DNA of 64,000 nt from Paremcibacter congregatus (GTDB lineage Bacteria; Pseudomonadota; Alphaproteobacteria; Sphingomonadales; Emcibacteraceae). The stretch lies in the NCBI RefSeq assembly GCF_006385135.1, contig NZ_CP041025.1, forward strand, positions 3,565,501-3,629,500, in the 5' to 3' direction. Every line of letters begins with the position of its first letter. Positions within the stretch are counted from its first letter, which is position 1. The translations under genes and the position numbers were made by a program. The notes under the pieces were generated by a model. It searched no databases and was not told the origin of the DNA. It saw only the letters and a program-made list of their open reading frames with translations. This document shows, piece by piece, positions 44,891 through 54,301 of the stretch.

Positions 44891-44910
44891 CAGACACGGA
44901 AGGCTCCCCC

Positions 44911-45747
44911 ATGTCCCAGATTCATAGCCGGTTTCTGACCTGCGCTGACCGCACCATTCACTTTCTTGAAGCCGGTGACCCGGAACGGGACACTGTTGTC
45001 ATCTGGCATGGTGTCACCGGCAGTTGTCGGGATCATGTGGATCTGGTGCGGAATCTCGCCACCGACTATCATGTCATCTGTCCGGATTCCATTGGCTGCG
45101 GCCTGTCAGACTGGGTGCGCGACCCGGATACCGATCCCGGTCTTACGGCCTATGCGACACATGCCCGCGCCCTTCTTGATCAGCTCGGGATTACGTCAGT
45201 ACGCTGGATCGGGGCCTCCAAGGGGGGCGGTCTCGGCCTTATTCTTGCAGATATTATGGTCGAATGCCCGATCAGTCATCTGGTTCTCAATGATGTCGGG
45301 CCAGGTTTTCCCGAACGCCTGCGTCAGGCGGCGGCGAAAAACATCCTTCACCCGCCGCAGTTCAAGACTTTCCCGGCGTTTGCCGATCATCTGCGCGCCC
45401 TGCTCAGCAAAGGCGGGCTGCGGCTGGATGAAGATCACTGGCAGGCGTTGACGCGTCACTGGTGCCGCCGCACCGATACCGGCCAATTCACATTTCAGAA
45501 TGACCCGGCGCTCGCCCACCAGTTCACGCAACAGCGCCAGGATTTTGATCTCTGGTCCCACTATGACAGGATTACCGCCAAAACTTTGCTGATCCGGGCG
45601 GAACAGTCCCTGATCCCCGAAGAAGACCTGATGGAAATGCGGGCCCGTGGCCCCCGCTGTCAGGTGCAATCGCGCCGCGGCGGGCATATCAGCCTGATGA
45701 CGGACCCTGCGGAACAGACCGTCATCCGCGCCTTTCTGAAAAGTTGA
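44911..45747 (+). CDS. Alpha/beta hydrolase
   Basis: A 278-residue alpha/beta-hydrolase-fold enzyme. It has oxyanion-side WHGVTGSCRDH, CPDSIGCGLSD, nucleophile elbow IGASKGGGLG (Ser103), an acid residue probably in RAEQSLIPEEDL and a catalytic His in RRGGHISLMTD. Similar proteins hydrolyse esters, epoxides or ring-cleavage products; the substrate is unknown. It follows the MarR gene with GGAAGG as ribosome-binding site. It is convergent with the 2-hydroxyacid oxidase gene. Confidence 0.88.
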   Translation: MSQIHSRFLTCADRTIHFLEAGDPERDTVVIWHGVTGSCRDHVDLVRNLATDYHVICPDSIGCGLSDWVRDPDTDPGLTAYATHARALLDQLGITSVRWIGASKGGGLGLILADIMVECPISHLVLNDVGPGFPERLRQAAAKNILHPPQFKTFPAFADHLRALLSKGGLRLDEDHWQALTRHWCRRTDTGQFTFQNDPALAHQFTQQRQDFDLWSHYDRITAKTLLIRAEQSLIPEEDLMEMRARGPRCQVQSRRGGHISLMTDPAEQTVIRAFLKS

Positions 45748-45752
45748 TTGTA

Positions 45753-46907
45753 TTATTCCAGATGCCGCAGCATATCGGGGGAAAGGTCTGAAATTTTCCG
45801 ACAGCCCAGCAAGGCCATATCGCGTCTCATCTCGGCCTGCAGCAGGTCAAACATCCGCCTGACCCCGGCTTCACCGCCCGCCGCCAACGCATACAGATAC
45901 GGCCGCCCCATCATCACCGCCGTCGCCCCCAACGCCAAAGCCTTGATCACGTCCGTCCCGCGCCGCACACCGCCGTCAATCAGGATTTCGGTTCGCCCCC
46001 CAACAGCCGCCACGACCTCCGGCAGAATATCCAGGGCCGCTGGCGCATAGTCCAACTGCCGCCCGCCGTGGTTCGATAAAATAATACCGCTGGCCCCGAT
46101 TTCCACCGCCCGCACGGCATCTTCGACGGTGGCGATGCCCTTGATCAGAAACGGCCCGCGCCACTGATCAACCATCCAGGCCCCATCTGCCCAGGTTACC
46201 GTCGGGTCAAACTGGGCTGAAATATAAGCCAGCAGGCTGTCACGGTTGGCCTGCCCGTCATTGGCCGCCCCCACATTGGCGATTTCGACTTTCGGGGTCG
46301 TCAGATACCGCATCAACCAACGGGGATGACACAGGATATCAAGTAGGGTCCGGGCATTCAAGGCCGTCGGAAAAGTCAGGCCATTGCGCAGATCGCGTTC
46401 CCGGTTACCTGTGACCGCCAGATCAACCGTCAGGCACAAGGCCTGATAATGGCTCTGGCGGCTGCGGGCGATAAACTCCTTGATAACCTCGCGATCGCGC
46501 CAGACATAGATCTGAAACCATTTCGGTCCGTCACTGGCCTGCGCCGTTTCCTCGATAGAGGTGCTGGACACCGACGACAAGGCATAAATCGTGCCGGCCT
46601 GCGCCGCCGCGCGGGCCACCGCTCTCTCGCCGTCCGGATGAAACATCCGGGTCTGCCCGGTCGGGGACAGCAACACCGGCAGATCCACCGCCTGGCCCTG
46701 TACCGTAGTCGACAGGTCAATCTCCCCCACATCCCGCAGGACCCGGGGCAGAAGTTGATAGCCCCCGAAACTGTCAAGATTACGTTGTAATGTCACTTCA
46801 TCATCGGCGCCGCCATCAAGATAATCAAAAATCATCCGTGGCAACCGCCGCCGGGCCAGCGCACGAAAATCCATAAGATTATAACAAGACTCGATTGATG
46901 ACATCAT
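45753..46907 (-). CDS. FMN-dependent alpha-hydroxy-acid oxidase/dehydrogenase (LldD-like)
   Basis: A 384-residue TIM-barrel flavoprotein. It has the N-terminal FDYLDGGADDEVTLQRN, VLLSPTGQTRMFHPDGERA, ALSSVSSTSIEE, WFQIYVWRDRE and CLTVDLAVTGNRERDLRNG. The C-terminal active site is LSNHGGRQLDYAPA (catalytic His and Arg) with DGGVRRGTDVIKALALGA. It oxidises L-lactate, glycolate or mandelate-like 2-hydroxyacids with FMN and passes electrons to quinone or oxygen. Specificity cannot be set by eye. It is followed on the same side by a TauE exporter gene upstream at 46963. Confidence 0.88.
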   Translation of the reverse strand: MMSSIESCYNLMDFRALARRRLPRMIFDYLDGGADDEVTLQRNLDSFGGYQLLPRVLRDVGEIDLSTTVQGQAVDLPVLLSPTGQTRMFHPDGERAVARAAAQAGTIYALSSVSSTSIEETAQASDGPKWFQIYVWRDREVIKEFIARSRQSHYQALCLTVDLAVTGNRERDLRNGLTFPTALNARTLLDILCHPRWLMRYLTTPKVEIANVGAANDGQANRDSLLAYISAQFDPTVTWADGAWMVDQWRGPFLIKGIATVEDAVRAVEIGASGIILSNHGGRQLDYAPAALDILPEVVAAVGGRTEILIDGGVRRGTDVIKALALGATAVMMGRPYLYALAAGGEAGVRRMFDLLQAEMRRDMALLGCRKISDLSPDMLRHLE

Positions 46908-46962
46908 ACGCCCTCCGCCGTGTGTAGGTTACGATCACTCTACCCCGCAAAGCCTGAGAAAA

Positions 46963-47799
46963 TCAACCACCAAGAACCGTGCGATACAGCATGCGTCCGG
47001 CCGCCAGCAATAAGAACCCGCCAAAAATCAGGCGCAATTGACGCTGTGTCAGACTATGGGCGATCCGCACCCCCAGAGGCGCCGCAAGATATGTCACTGG
47101 CGAGATAATCAGAAATCCGATCACATTGACAAAACCGACACTGCCCGGCGGCAGAACATGCCCCCCGCCCAGGAACTGGCCCGTCACCATAAAACCGATG
47201 GTCCCCGGTACGGCAATAAACAACCCGAACAGGGCCGCTGTCCCCACCGCCCGATGGATCGGAACGGAAAAAAAGCTCAGGGTCGTTACACTCAACGCCC
47301 CACCGCCAATGCCCATCATGGTCGACACCCCGCCGATCAGGCCCGGCAGAACCGGGGTCAGCACGCCGTTCGGCACCTTGGGCGCCAGACGCACTTCACT
47401 CAACGGCAGGATCATCTTGGCCGCCACAAACAGGGCCACCACGGCAAAGACTGCGCTGAGACCGCCGCTGTCCACATGGGCGGCAAGCCAGGCCCCAAGA
47501 GCGGCCCCCGTTAAAATCCACAGCCCCCATAATTTCACCAGATCAGCATCCACCGCCCCGCGTGCGTGATGCGCCCGGGCCGAAGAGATTGAAGTCGGAA
47601 TAATGGTGGCCAGAGAGGTTGCCACCGCTACATGCATGCGGATCGCCGGATCAACCCCGAGAAAGCCAAGCGCAAATTCCAGCACCGGGACAATGACAAT
47701 GCCCCCGCCAATGCCCATCAGTCCGGCCATTACACCGCCAACCACACCGGTGGCCAACATTAACAGGATCAGCGGCAGATAAAGCTCTATCAATTCCAT
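46963..47799 (-). CDS. TauE/SafE-type membrane exporter
   Basis: A 278-residue membrane protein with about eight helices in two repeats. TauE/SafE motifs are visible: GVVGGVMAGLMGIGGGIVIVPVL and a second copy GLIGGVSTMMGIGGGALSVTTL. Family members move sulfite, sulfoacetate or other small anions. It lies 56 bases upstream of the hydroxyacid oxidase gene, so the two may be cotranscribed. The promoter would be between this gene and the MarR gene. Confidence 0.88.
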   Translation of the reverse strand: MELIELYLPLILLMLATGVVGGVMAGLMGIGGGIVIVPVLEFALGFLGVDPAIRMHVAVATSLATIIPTSISSARAHHARGAVDADLVKLWGLWILTGAALGAWLAAHVDSGGLSAVFAVVALFVAAKMILPLSEVRLAPKVPNGVLTPVLPGLIGGVSTMMGIGGGALSVTTLSFFSVPIHRAVGTAALFGLFIAVPGTIGFMVTGQFLGGGHVLPPGSVGFVNVIGFLIISPVTYLAAPLGVRIAHSLTQRQLRLIFGGFLLLAAGRMLYRTVLGG

Positions 47800-47862
47800 A
47801 AAAACTCACGCGTCAGGGTCTGGGGCTCAATATATCGCAAAAGACAGATCAGGCCCGGCCCG

Positions 47863-48342
47863 TCAGTCTTTCATGGATGCGCTGAGATCATGCAACAAAG
47901 CCAGAAGTTTATCCAGCTTTTCCTGACCAAATCGAGCGGTGATTTCCTTGTAAATTTCTTCGCACCGCGGGGCCAGTTTCGCAAACAAGGCCCGCCCCTT
48001 CGGGGTAATCGAAATTTCAGAACGCCGCCGGTCCCGGCTGGGGATAATCCGGGTGATCAGACCACGTTCTTCCATTTTACGTATAATCCGTGAAACGCTG
48101 GGCTGCAGAATAACACATTTTTCCGCGAGTTCCACCACCTCCAGCACCTGGTTTTCGGCCAAAGCCCGCAAAACCCGCCACTGCTGATCCGTCAGCTTGT
48201 TATCAAGCAACATCGCCCGGAAATCGGTCATGATCGACTCCCGGCCTTTCAGTAAAGTGATAGGCAAAGAATGGGCCAGGTCCCGCATGGGAAGTTGCTC
48301 ACCCGTGAATGTTGTATCCCTTTTAGTATTTTTTGAAGTCAT
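47863..48342 (-). CDS. MarR-family transcriptional regulator
   Basis: A 159-residue protein with a MarR HTH: QQWRVLRALAENQVLEVVELAEKC, LQPSVSRIIRKMEERGLITRIIPSRDRRRSEISITPKG, and a dimerisation C-terminus. Its own MarR-type domain resembles HpaR/HpcR and SlyA proteins. It lies upstream of the TauE gene on the same strand (64 bases), so it may control it and the oxidase. An inverted repeat CATGG-N4-CCATG lies in its promoter region. Confidence 0.87.
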   Translation of the reverse strand: MTSKNTKRDTTFTGEQLPMRDLAHSLPITLLKGRESIMTDFRAMLLDNKLTDQQWRVLRALAENQVLEVVELAEKCVILQPSVSRIIRKMEERGLITRIIPSRDRRRSEISITPKGRALFAKLAPRCEEIYKEITARFGQEKLDKLLALLHDLSASMKD

Positions 48343-48369
48343 ATTCTTGATTCATTTCACTCAATAAGA

Positions 48370-48383
48370 CATGGATCACCATG
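48370..48383. promoter_or_regulatory. Short inverted repeat in the MarR promoter region
   Basis: CATGG-ATCA-CCATG lies 28 bases before the MarR start at 48342. It could be an operator for autoregulation, but such short palindromes also occur by chance. Confidence 0.25.
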
Positions 48384-48447
48384 AGTTGAAAAACTTCTTG
48401 AAATGCACTATACAATAACTACTTATCCTGATCTATAGAAAACATTG

Positions 48448-49626
48448 TCAGACAACCTGACCCGCGGCATGACCCGACGCCCAGGCCCATTGGAAATTAT
48501 ATCCCCCAAGGTGGCCTGTGACATCAAGGACTTCCCCGATAAAATACAACCCGGGAATTATCTCGCTCTCAAAGCTTTTCGAGGATATGCCGCGCGTATC
48601 AACCCCGCCACGGGTGACTTCGGCGGTCCGGAAGCCTTCTGTCCCGTTCGGACGGATGGTCCATGTATTTATGTGGGCCGCCACCGCCAAGAGTTTCTGA
48701 TGAGACAGGTCCGCCAGACGACCATTGACCATCGTTTCAGAGCATATAAATTGCGCCACCCGACGCGGCAGAACCTGAGCCAGCGCATTATGCAGTTCCA
48801 GCTTCGGCTGACTTTTCTTCAGGTCCGTCAGATATGCCGCCATATCCTGACCCGGCGCCAGATCAAGGGTAATATCCTCGCCCGGCTGCCAATAGGATGA
48901 AATTTGCAGGATCGCCGGACCACTGAGCCCCCGGTGGGTAAACAGAATGGCTTCGGCGAAACGTGTTTTACCGTGACGGACTTCGGCCTCGACCGACACC
49001 CCGGCGAGCGACTTGAATTTTTCAAGCTGTTCATTCTGAAAGGTAAAGGGCACCAGCGCCGGTTCCGGCGGAATAATATCATGTCCAAACTGGCGCGCCA
49101 TCTGATAGCCAAAACCTGTCGCCCCCATCTTGGGGATCGACTTGCCGCCACAGGCGACAACCAGTGCCGTACAAGTGACATCATCCCGCCCGAGATACAG
49201 TTTAAACCCGACATCCAGTTTCTGGATATCTTCAATATGCGTTGCCGTGCGGATTTCGACATTGACCGCTTCACATTCCCGCACCAGCATATCGATGATC
49301 TGCAATGACTTGCCATCACAAAAAAGCTGTCCGAGTTTCTTCTCATGGTACGCGATGCCATGCTGCTCGACCAAGGCGATAAAGTCTGCGGGCGTATACC
49401 GACGCAGGGCCGAAATACAAAAATGCGGATTTTGCGACAAGAAATTCTTGGGGTTTGTATCCCGATTGGTGAAATTGCAGCGCCCGCCGCCGGAAATGCG
49501 GATTTTGCCGGCGATCGTGTCGGTGCTTTCAATAACGAGGACTTTACGGCCACGCTTGCCGGCCTCGATGGCGCACATCAATCCCGCCGCCCCGGCCCCG
49601 ATAATCACCACATCAAAATCTGTCAC
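48448..49626 (-). CDS. BaiN/RdsA-family NAD(P)/FAD oxidoreductase
   Basis: A 392-residue flavoprotein of the HI0933/BaiN group. The N-terminal FAD-binding GxGxxG is IIGAGAAGLMCAIEAGKRG. The family signature SGGGRCNFTN and YPATGSDG-like position ACGGKSIPKMGATGFGYQMA follow, with the C-terminal GLYFIGEVLDVTGHLGGYNFQWAWASGHAAG. Some members reduce enoyl steroids; the physiological role is open. I choose the GTG at 49626 rather than a TTG at 49680, because the FAD-binding motif begins six residues later and the extra N-terminus shows no conservation. Confidence 0.87.
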   Translation of the reverse strand: MTDFDVVIIGAGAAGLMCAIEAGKRGRKVLVIESTDTIAGKIRISGGGRCNFTNRDTNPKNFLSQNPHFCISALRRYTPADFIALVEQHGIAYHEKKLGQLFCDGKSLQIIDMLVRECEAVNVEIRTATHIEDIQKLDVGFKLYLGRDDVTCTALVVACGGKSIPKMGATGFGYQMARQFGHDIIPPEPALVPFTFQNEQLEKFKSLAGVSVEAEVRHGKTRFAEAILFTHRGLSGPAILQISSYWQPGEDITLDLAPGQDMAAYLTDLKKSQPKLELHNALAQVLPRRVAQFICSETMVNGRLADLSHQKLLAVAAHINTWTIRPNGTEGFRTAEVTRGGVDTRGISSKSFESEIIPGLYFIGEVLDVTGHLGGYNFQWAWASGHAAGQVV

Positions 49627-49715
49627 GCCTGAATCCTGTATATAAGAGAAAGACTGTGCATAACCCGTATAGTCAGGCAATGCAACAGTCTCTCATGCAG
49701 AAAACGCAAGACCGA

Positions 49716-51119
49716 TCAGGCGTAGATCGCCTGGATGGTGGTATATTCTTTCAAACCTTCTTCGCCGAATTCAACGCCAATGCCGGAGCCTTTGACGCCG
49801 CCAAACGGCACGTTGGGCTGGATCATGCCATGTTTGTTGATCCAGGCGCTGCCACATTCGAGCTCTGCCGCCAGAGCCTTTGCCCTCTCCAGATCCGTTG
49901 ACCAGATCGAACCGCCAAGGCCATTGTCCGAGGCATTGGCGCGGGCAATCGCGTCCTCAATGCTGCTGTATTTAATGATCGGCAGAACCGGACCGAATTG
50001 TTCCTCGTCAACAACGCGCATGCCATCGCTGACATCGGCGAGCAGCGTCGCGGGATAAAAATAACCGGGCCCTTCCTGCGGATTGGCGCCGAGCAATACC
50101 CGGGCACCCTGGGCCACCGCGTCATCCACCAGCCCCTTGACCTTGTCATATTGCATTTTATTCTGCACCGGCCCGAGGATCATATTTTCATCCAGCCCCT
50201 CGCCCATGGGGATATTGCCGGCGAATTCGGCAAGCGCCGCGCAGACGTCTTCATACACATCTTCATGGACATAAAGCCGTTTCAGGGCGGCGCAGGTCTG
50301 GCCGCCGTTAATGAAAGCACCCCAGAACAGGCCCTCGGCAATCGCCTTGGCGTCGACATCCGGCAGCACGATGCCCGCATCATTGCCGCCCAGCTCCAGG
50401 GTCAGGCGTTTCAATGTCGGGGCGGCGCTGGCCATGATTTTTTCCCCCGTGGCGCAGGAACCGGTGAAGACGATTTTCTGAATATCCTTATGTTCGCTCA
50501 TCAACTGGCCGAGATTATCACGCCCGGCCACCACATTGAGCACGCCTTTCGGCAGCACACCACTGATCAGTTCCACCAGGCGCAGGGTACTGAGCGGCGT
50601 GAAGGGCGATGGTTTGATCACCACGGTATTGCCGCTGCGGATGGCCGGGATCACATGCCAGATGGCGATCATCAACGGCCAGTTCCACGGCGTGATGGAT
50701 CCCACAACCCCCACCGGCTTGCGGTGCAGTTCCACCCGGCCTTCTTCGTTATCCTGAATGACCTCGACCGGCAATTCCAGGTCGGCGGTATAGTGAGTCC
50801 AGGCCTGACAGCCACCGATCTCGAAGCGAGATCCCAGGCCATTCAGCGGCTTGCCCTGTTCCTGGGTCAGCAATTTCGCCAGCTCTTCCGCATGGTCTTC
50901 GATCACCTGACCCATGGCGTGACAGGCCGCCTTGCGGTCGGCATCGGACACCAGACGCCAGCTCTGAAACGCAGCCTTGGCGGCAGCCACGGCGTCATTC
51001 AGCTGGGCTTCCGTCGCCACCGGGCAACGCCCCAGAAGGTCACCGGTCGCCGGGTTGAAAATGTCAAAATGATCGGCGGTCGGCACAGCGGCGCCGTTGA
51101 TATGCAGGGAATAGTCCAT
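49716..51119 (-). CDS. Aldehyde dehydrogenase linked to amine dehydrogenase
   Basis: A 467-residue NAD(P)-dependent aldehyde dehydrogenase. It has Glu242 in LELGGNDAGI, nucleophile Cys276 in NGGQTCAALK, and the cofactor motifs TPWNWPLM and FTGSCATGEKIM. It is the last gene of the qhpA–qhpC–qhpB run, with CGGAGAC before its ATG and a 12-base gap. It most likely oxidises the aldehyde made from the primary amine by the dehydrogenase, but in the cytoplasm, so the aldehyde must cross the membrane. FeaB and related phenylacetaldehyde enzymes are functional parallels. Confidence 0.9.
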   Translation of the reverse strand: MDYSLHINGAAVPTADHFDIFNPATGDLLGRCPVATEAQLNDAVAAAKAAFQSWRLVSDADRKAACHAMGQVIEDHAEELAKLLTQEQGKPLNGLGSRFEIGGCQAWTHYTADLELPVEVIQDNEEGRVELHRKPVGVVGSITPWNWPLMIAIWHVIPAIRSGNTVVIKPSPFTPLSTLRLVELISGVLPKGVLNVVAGRDNLGQLMSEHKDIQKIVFTGSCATGEKIMASAAPTLKRLTLELGGNDAGIVLPDVDAKAIAEGLFWGAFINGGQTCAALKRLYVHEDVYEDVCAALAEFAGNIPMGEGLDENMILGPVQNKMQYDKVKGLVDDAVAQGARVLLGANPQEGPGYFYPATLLADVSDGMRVVDEEQFGPVLPIIKYSSIEDAIARANASDNGLGGSIWSTDLERAKALAAELECGSAWINKHGMIQPNVPFGGVKGSGIGVEFGEEGLKEYTTIQAIYA

Positions 51120-51131
51120 GGTTGTCTCCGT

Positions 51132-52214
51132 TTATTTATGTATCATGCGCATGACCGTCGCGCCCATGTCGGGGCAGCCCGGCAGAACCACCTCGCCTAG
51201 CCGGCTCAGGTCTGTGCTGTCATAGATGGCGATATCGCAGGTGGTGCCGCCGACATAGACTTCTGTCCCGTCGGCCGATATATCGGTCTGATAATAGGTG
51301 TGATCCAGATCGATGCGCTTTTCCGTATGGGGCTTTTGCAGATCAATCTTCAGCAGCGTGTTATAGGCGGCATAGGCGGTTTTTCTGTCCGGGTGGAAAA
51401 CCGAACTGAACAGCACCTCCGGCGCGCTCTGGAAATAGGTCATGTCGAATTTCTCGGTCTCAAGGTCAAGCGACAGCAGCCCGGTGCGGAAACGTTCCAT
51501 ATTGTCTTCCGCCATGTCAGTGCGGGCGTAAAAAATCGGTGTTGAGAATATGCCGTTATTGTCCCAGCTCGGCCAGAAGGCCAGTGCATCCGGTTGAGAA
51601 AGATTTTCCTGGGTCCAGTTGCGCAGCGGATAGGCGACCTCGGCTTTGCCGGTCTGCACGTCTATTTTATAGAAATCCCAGCCCATGGCGTAGAGTGCGC
51701 CGCTTTTGGCGGTCATCAGCAGATGAATGCGCCGCGGCATGGGGAATTCCCGCACCGGCTTGGCGTCCAGCCCTGCATCGGTTTTAAAAACGCTGAGACG
51801 CGGCTCTAGCGATTCATACCGATCCGTGTGAATGCGGGTCGGAATATCATAGGAATAAATCTCGGACCCGTCCGGGCTGATGTCAAAGCCGTAATTCCAG
51901 GTGCGCTCATCCTCTTTGTAATCCAGGTCGGCCCGGAACACCACATCGCCATTATCAAGATCGATACCGACGATGGAGCGTAAACTGTTGGTGCCAACAT
52001 AGGCCACCTTACCGTCCGGAGAGACAACGATTGACTGCGGACCGGTGCTGTCGGGAATGGTGAAGCTTTTTTCGACCTTGCGGGCCTTGATATCAATCAC
52101 AAATAATTTGTCCGGCCGGGCGCCGACAACCATATATTCCTTGGCCTGCACCCCGAAAGACGCCAGAAAAAAGCTCAAGCCCAGCATGGCGCACAGCAGC
52201 TTTATGTTATGCAT
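51132..52214 (-). CDS. qhpB: Quinohemoprotein amine dehydrogenase beta subunit
   Basis: A 360-residue periplasmic seven-bladed beta-propeller. It has a signal peptide (residues 1–24, FGVQAKEY) and repeats with VVGARPDKLFVIDIKARKV, SIVVSPDGKVAYVGTN, FDISPDGSEIYSYDI and DISADGTEVYVGG. It packs against the alpha and gamma subunits. Two Cys near the C-terminus (TTCDIAIYDSTDL and LPGCPDMGATVMR) fit the family pattern. It lies 22 bases after qhpC and 12 bases before the aldehyde dehydrogenase gene. GAGGAT precedes the ATG. Confidence 0.92.
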   Translation of the reverse strand: MHNIKLLCAMLGLSFFLASFGVQAKEYMVVGARPDKLFVIDIKARKVEKSFTIPDSTGPQSIVVSPDGKVAYVGTNSLRSIVGIDLDNGDVVFRADLDYKEDERTWNYGFDISPDGSEIYSYDIPTRIHTDRYESLEPRLSVFKTDAGLDAKPVREFPMPRRIHLLMTAKSGALYAMGWDFYKIDVQTGKAEVAYPLRNWTQENLSQPDALAFWPSWDNNGIFSTPIFYARTDMAEDNMERFRTGLLSLDLETEKFDMTYFQSAPEVLFSSVFHPDRKTAYAAYNTLLKIDLQKPHTEKRIDLDHTYYQTDISADGTEVYVGGTTCDIAIYDSTDLSRLGEVVLPGCPDMGATVMRMIHK

Positions 52215-52236
52215 GTCTTAATCCTCAATCTGCGTT

Positions 52237-52554
52237 TTAATCTTCGGGGAATACCGCGTCCAGCTTGCGCCAGTTTTTACGGGTGTCCTGCAGTTCCGAC
52301 CAGTCAGGATAGGTATTGACCGTATCGGGCACCGCCGCCGGCCACCAGCAAGGGTCGGAACAGCCATACAGATCCGCTTCCATGGGCTGACACAGCGAGG
52401 CGACACTGCCAAACGGATCTACTTCCCAGCCCGGATCGGTCGAGGTCGTACAGCCCGCCACAGTCTGCATGGCGAAGACTTCCTCGGTCGCGCCGTCGGC
52501 AGCGGACTGATCCAGCAGGTGGGCTTTTTTGTTCAACGGTTTTAAATGTCTCAT
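52237..52554 (-). CDS. qhpC: Quinohemoprotein amine dehydrogenase gamma subunit with CTQ cofactor
   Basis: A 105-residue precursor. Counting a 28-residue leader (ending VFA), the mature residues match the known cross-link pattern exactly: Cys7–Glu16, Cys27–Asp33 and Cys41–Asp49 thioethers, and Cys37 with Trp43 forming cysteine tryptophylquinone. In precursor numbers these are C35–E44, C55–D61, C69–D77 and C65–W71. The leader has no Sec signal; in Paracoccus it is removed by QhpE and the peptide is exported by QhpF after QhpD and QhpG act. AGGAT precedes the ATG. The gene lies 24 bases after qhpA, with no qhpD between. Confidence 0.96.
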   Translation of the reverse strand: MRHLKPLNKKAHLLDQSAADGATEEVFAMQTVAGCTTSTDPGWEVDPFGSVASLCQPMEADLYGCSDPCWWPAAVPDTVNTYPDWSELQDTRKNWRKLDAVFPED

Positions 52555-52577
52555 GATCTTTATCCTGATCGCTCGAA

Positions 52578-54203
52578 TTATTGTATCGGCGGCGTGTTCC
52601 AGCGTTGCACGGTGGCAATCAGATGCGCCTCCGCCGTCAGGGCTGTCGCGCCTGCACCATATGTGGCGATGATCTTCAGGTCACCGGCATTATTGGTGCC
52701 ATATTTTCGTTCCGGATTGGGCCCCGCCACCGCCGGAATAAAAGTGCCCGTGGCGGTAATGGTCCCGGCATATTTTTTATCCTGCATTTCTGCCGCGGTT
52801 TCGTTGTAATTGTCCACAGTCCAGGTAACCGGCACCAGACCCAACATCAGGTCATCGGCAGTATCCCTGATCCCGTCTGCCCCGACAGTATAGCCGGTGG
52901 CCTCAAATTGCGCCATGACCTTGGGGATCGGTCCGCCACCGCCGCCAACCCGGGATATGCCATAGTCCGGGGTGACTTTCAGGTAATCGACCTGGGTGTA
53001 GAGCACGACATCCTGTGCGGATTTTTGCGTTCCTACAGACAAGGGCGCCGCACCAGAAACGTCGGCGCCGGCTGTCGCCACAACAACAATACGATCAGAC
53101 GAGGCGGCAACCACTTTCACGTCAACACCGGGAATCTTCACGTCACCGGAAAGCCCCATGCCACTGATCACGATCTCGGTTGCTTCTCCCGCTTTCAACG
53201 CAAAGGGCGAGACATTCATTATAGTCGCCCTGTCTGACGTTTTGCGCAAGGCCGTGATGACGATGCCGTCTTCCGGATGGTCTTTATGGAACATCCGGCC
53301 ACGCATCTGGTTACCGCCTTCAGACGCCGCCCAGATCTGGCGGTACTTCTGATCATTGAGCGTCGCCGCCCCGCGCCATTCATACCCGCCATGGACAATT
53401 GACTTGCCTGTTCCGGCCACGAGACTGCCGTCCGGCCAGATGAAGTTATATGTGACCGCGTAAGTGTCGCCCTCGCCGGCCGTCGCCGTCATGATGCCGT
53501 CCACATCGCCCACACCGGGGATATGGCCGATGATGCGCCAGTCTCCGGCCATATTCTGCCATTCGGTTTGCTGCCAGGCGGACCAGGCTTCGGTCTGCAA
53601 TGGATACATTTCACCGAGCTTTTCCGCCACCGGACCGAGAGCATCGGCGCGCCAGTCGCGTTCCCGCGACAGCATTTGATATTCGATAGAGGCCCATTGG
53701 CCCAGATGCATATGCACCAGATTCTGCCATTCCGCTTTGTCGCGGCGCTGCAGGGCGACCCTGGCATAGGTATGACAGCGGGCGCACATGGCCGCAAGAT
53801 CCGGGTCGACGCCTTGCTCTATCACGTTATGTTTGCGTTCGAGCACATCACGGTGCGCCGCGGTCTCCGTCGGGGCGAGGCCCTGGGTGTCGGAGAGAAA
53901 TTTCACCAGCGCCCGGCGGTCCTCTGGTTCGATATGCAAACCATGAAACACGGTCATCCGGGCAATATTCATGTCCCAGCCTTCCGGCGATTTCCGGATC
54001 TGGCTGATACGGCTGAAGGTGCCGTCGGCGCTTTCCACATGGCAGCCGGAGCAATTATCACTAAGCAATGCCCGCCCGGCCTGCATTGCGGCGGGGCCAA
54101 CATTGGAAATCTTGTCAGTTTGTTCAGACTGTTCGGAACAGGAGGCCAACGTCAAAAACAGAGTCAAACCGAGAAGGTGAGTAAGAATGTTCTTGTGGGT
54201 CAT
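52578..54203 (-). CDS. qhpA: Quinohemoprotein amine dehydrogenase alpha subunit (dihaem)
   Basis: A 541-residue periplasmic subunit. Two c-type haem sites are visible: CSGCH (residues 51–55) and CARCH (140–144). The N-terminal domain is dihaem cytochrome c, followed by three Ig-like beta domains ([17 protein letters not shown], then [19 protein letters not shown]). Here the signal carries a lipobox LASC with Cys22, which suggests the complex may be anchored as a lipoprotein; the common form is soluble. It accepts electrons from the CTQ cofactor of QhpC and passes them to a cytochrome or azurin. It is the first structural gene of the operon and follows a terminator. Confidence 0.93.
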   Translation of the reverse strand: MTHKNILTHLLGLTLFLTLASCSEQSEQTDKISNVGPAAMQAGRALLSDNCSGCHVESADGTFSRISQIRKSPEGWDMNIARMTVFHGLHIEPEDRRALVKFLSDTQGLAPTETAAHRDVLERKHNVIEQGVDPDLAAMCARCHTYARVALQRRDKAEWQNLVHMHLGQWASIEYQMLSRERDWRADALGPVAEKLGEMYPLQTEAWSAWQQTEWQNMAGDWRIIGHIPGVGDVDGIMTATAGEGDTYAVTYNFIWPDGSLVAGTGKSIVHGGYEWRGAATLNDQKYRQIWAASEGGNQMRGRMFHKDHPEDGIVITALRKTSDRATIMNVSPFALKAGEATEIVISGMGLSGDVKIPGVDVKVVAASSDRIVVVATAGADVSGAAPLSVGTQKSAQDVVLYTQVDYLKVTPDYGISRVGGGGGPIPKVMAQFEATGYTVGADGIRDTADDLMLGLVPVTWTVDNYNETAAEMQDKKYAGTITATGTFIPAVAGPNPERKYGTNNAGDLKIIATYGAGATALTAEAHLIATVQRWNTPPIQ

Positions 54204-54261
54204 ATCCTAAATCCGTGATGCCTGAAAACTGTTGATCTATCGCAAAAAGTAAAAGTAGAAG

Positions 54262-54293
54262 GGGATCAGGGGAGGATATTCTCCCCTGATCCC
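54262..54293 (-). terminator. Terminator between TonB receptor and qhpA
   Basis: GGGATCAGGGGAG (54262–54274) and CTCCCCTGATCCC (54281–54293) form a 13-base perfect stem with a six-base loop. On the minus strand it is followed by the T-rich CTTCTACTTTTACTTTTTG. It lies nine bases after the receptor stop and 59 bases before qhpA. The receptor is therefore probably transcribed separately, or read-through is limited. Confidence 0.82.
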
Positions 54294-54301
54294 GTCGGTT
54301 G

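Noticed and set aside
49998-51200. A 400-codon open frame antisense to the aldehyde dehydrogenase gene.
   Set aside because: It mirrors a well-supported gene in G+C-rich DNA, with composition typical of an antisense shadow (rich in His, Arg, Gln) and no domain.
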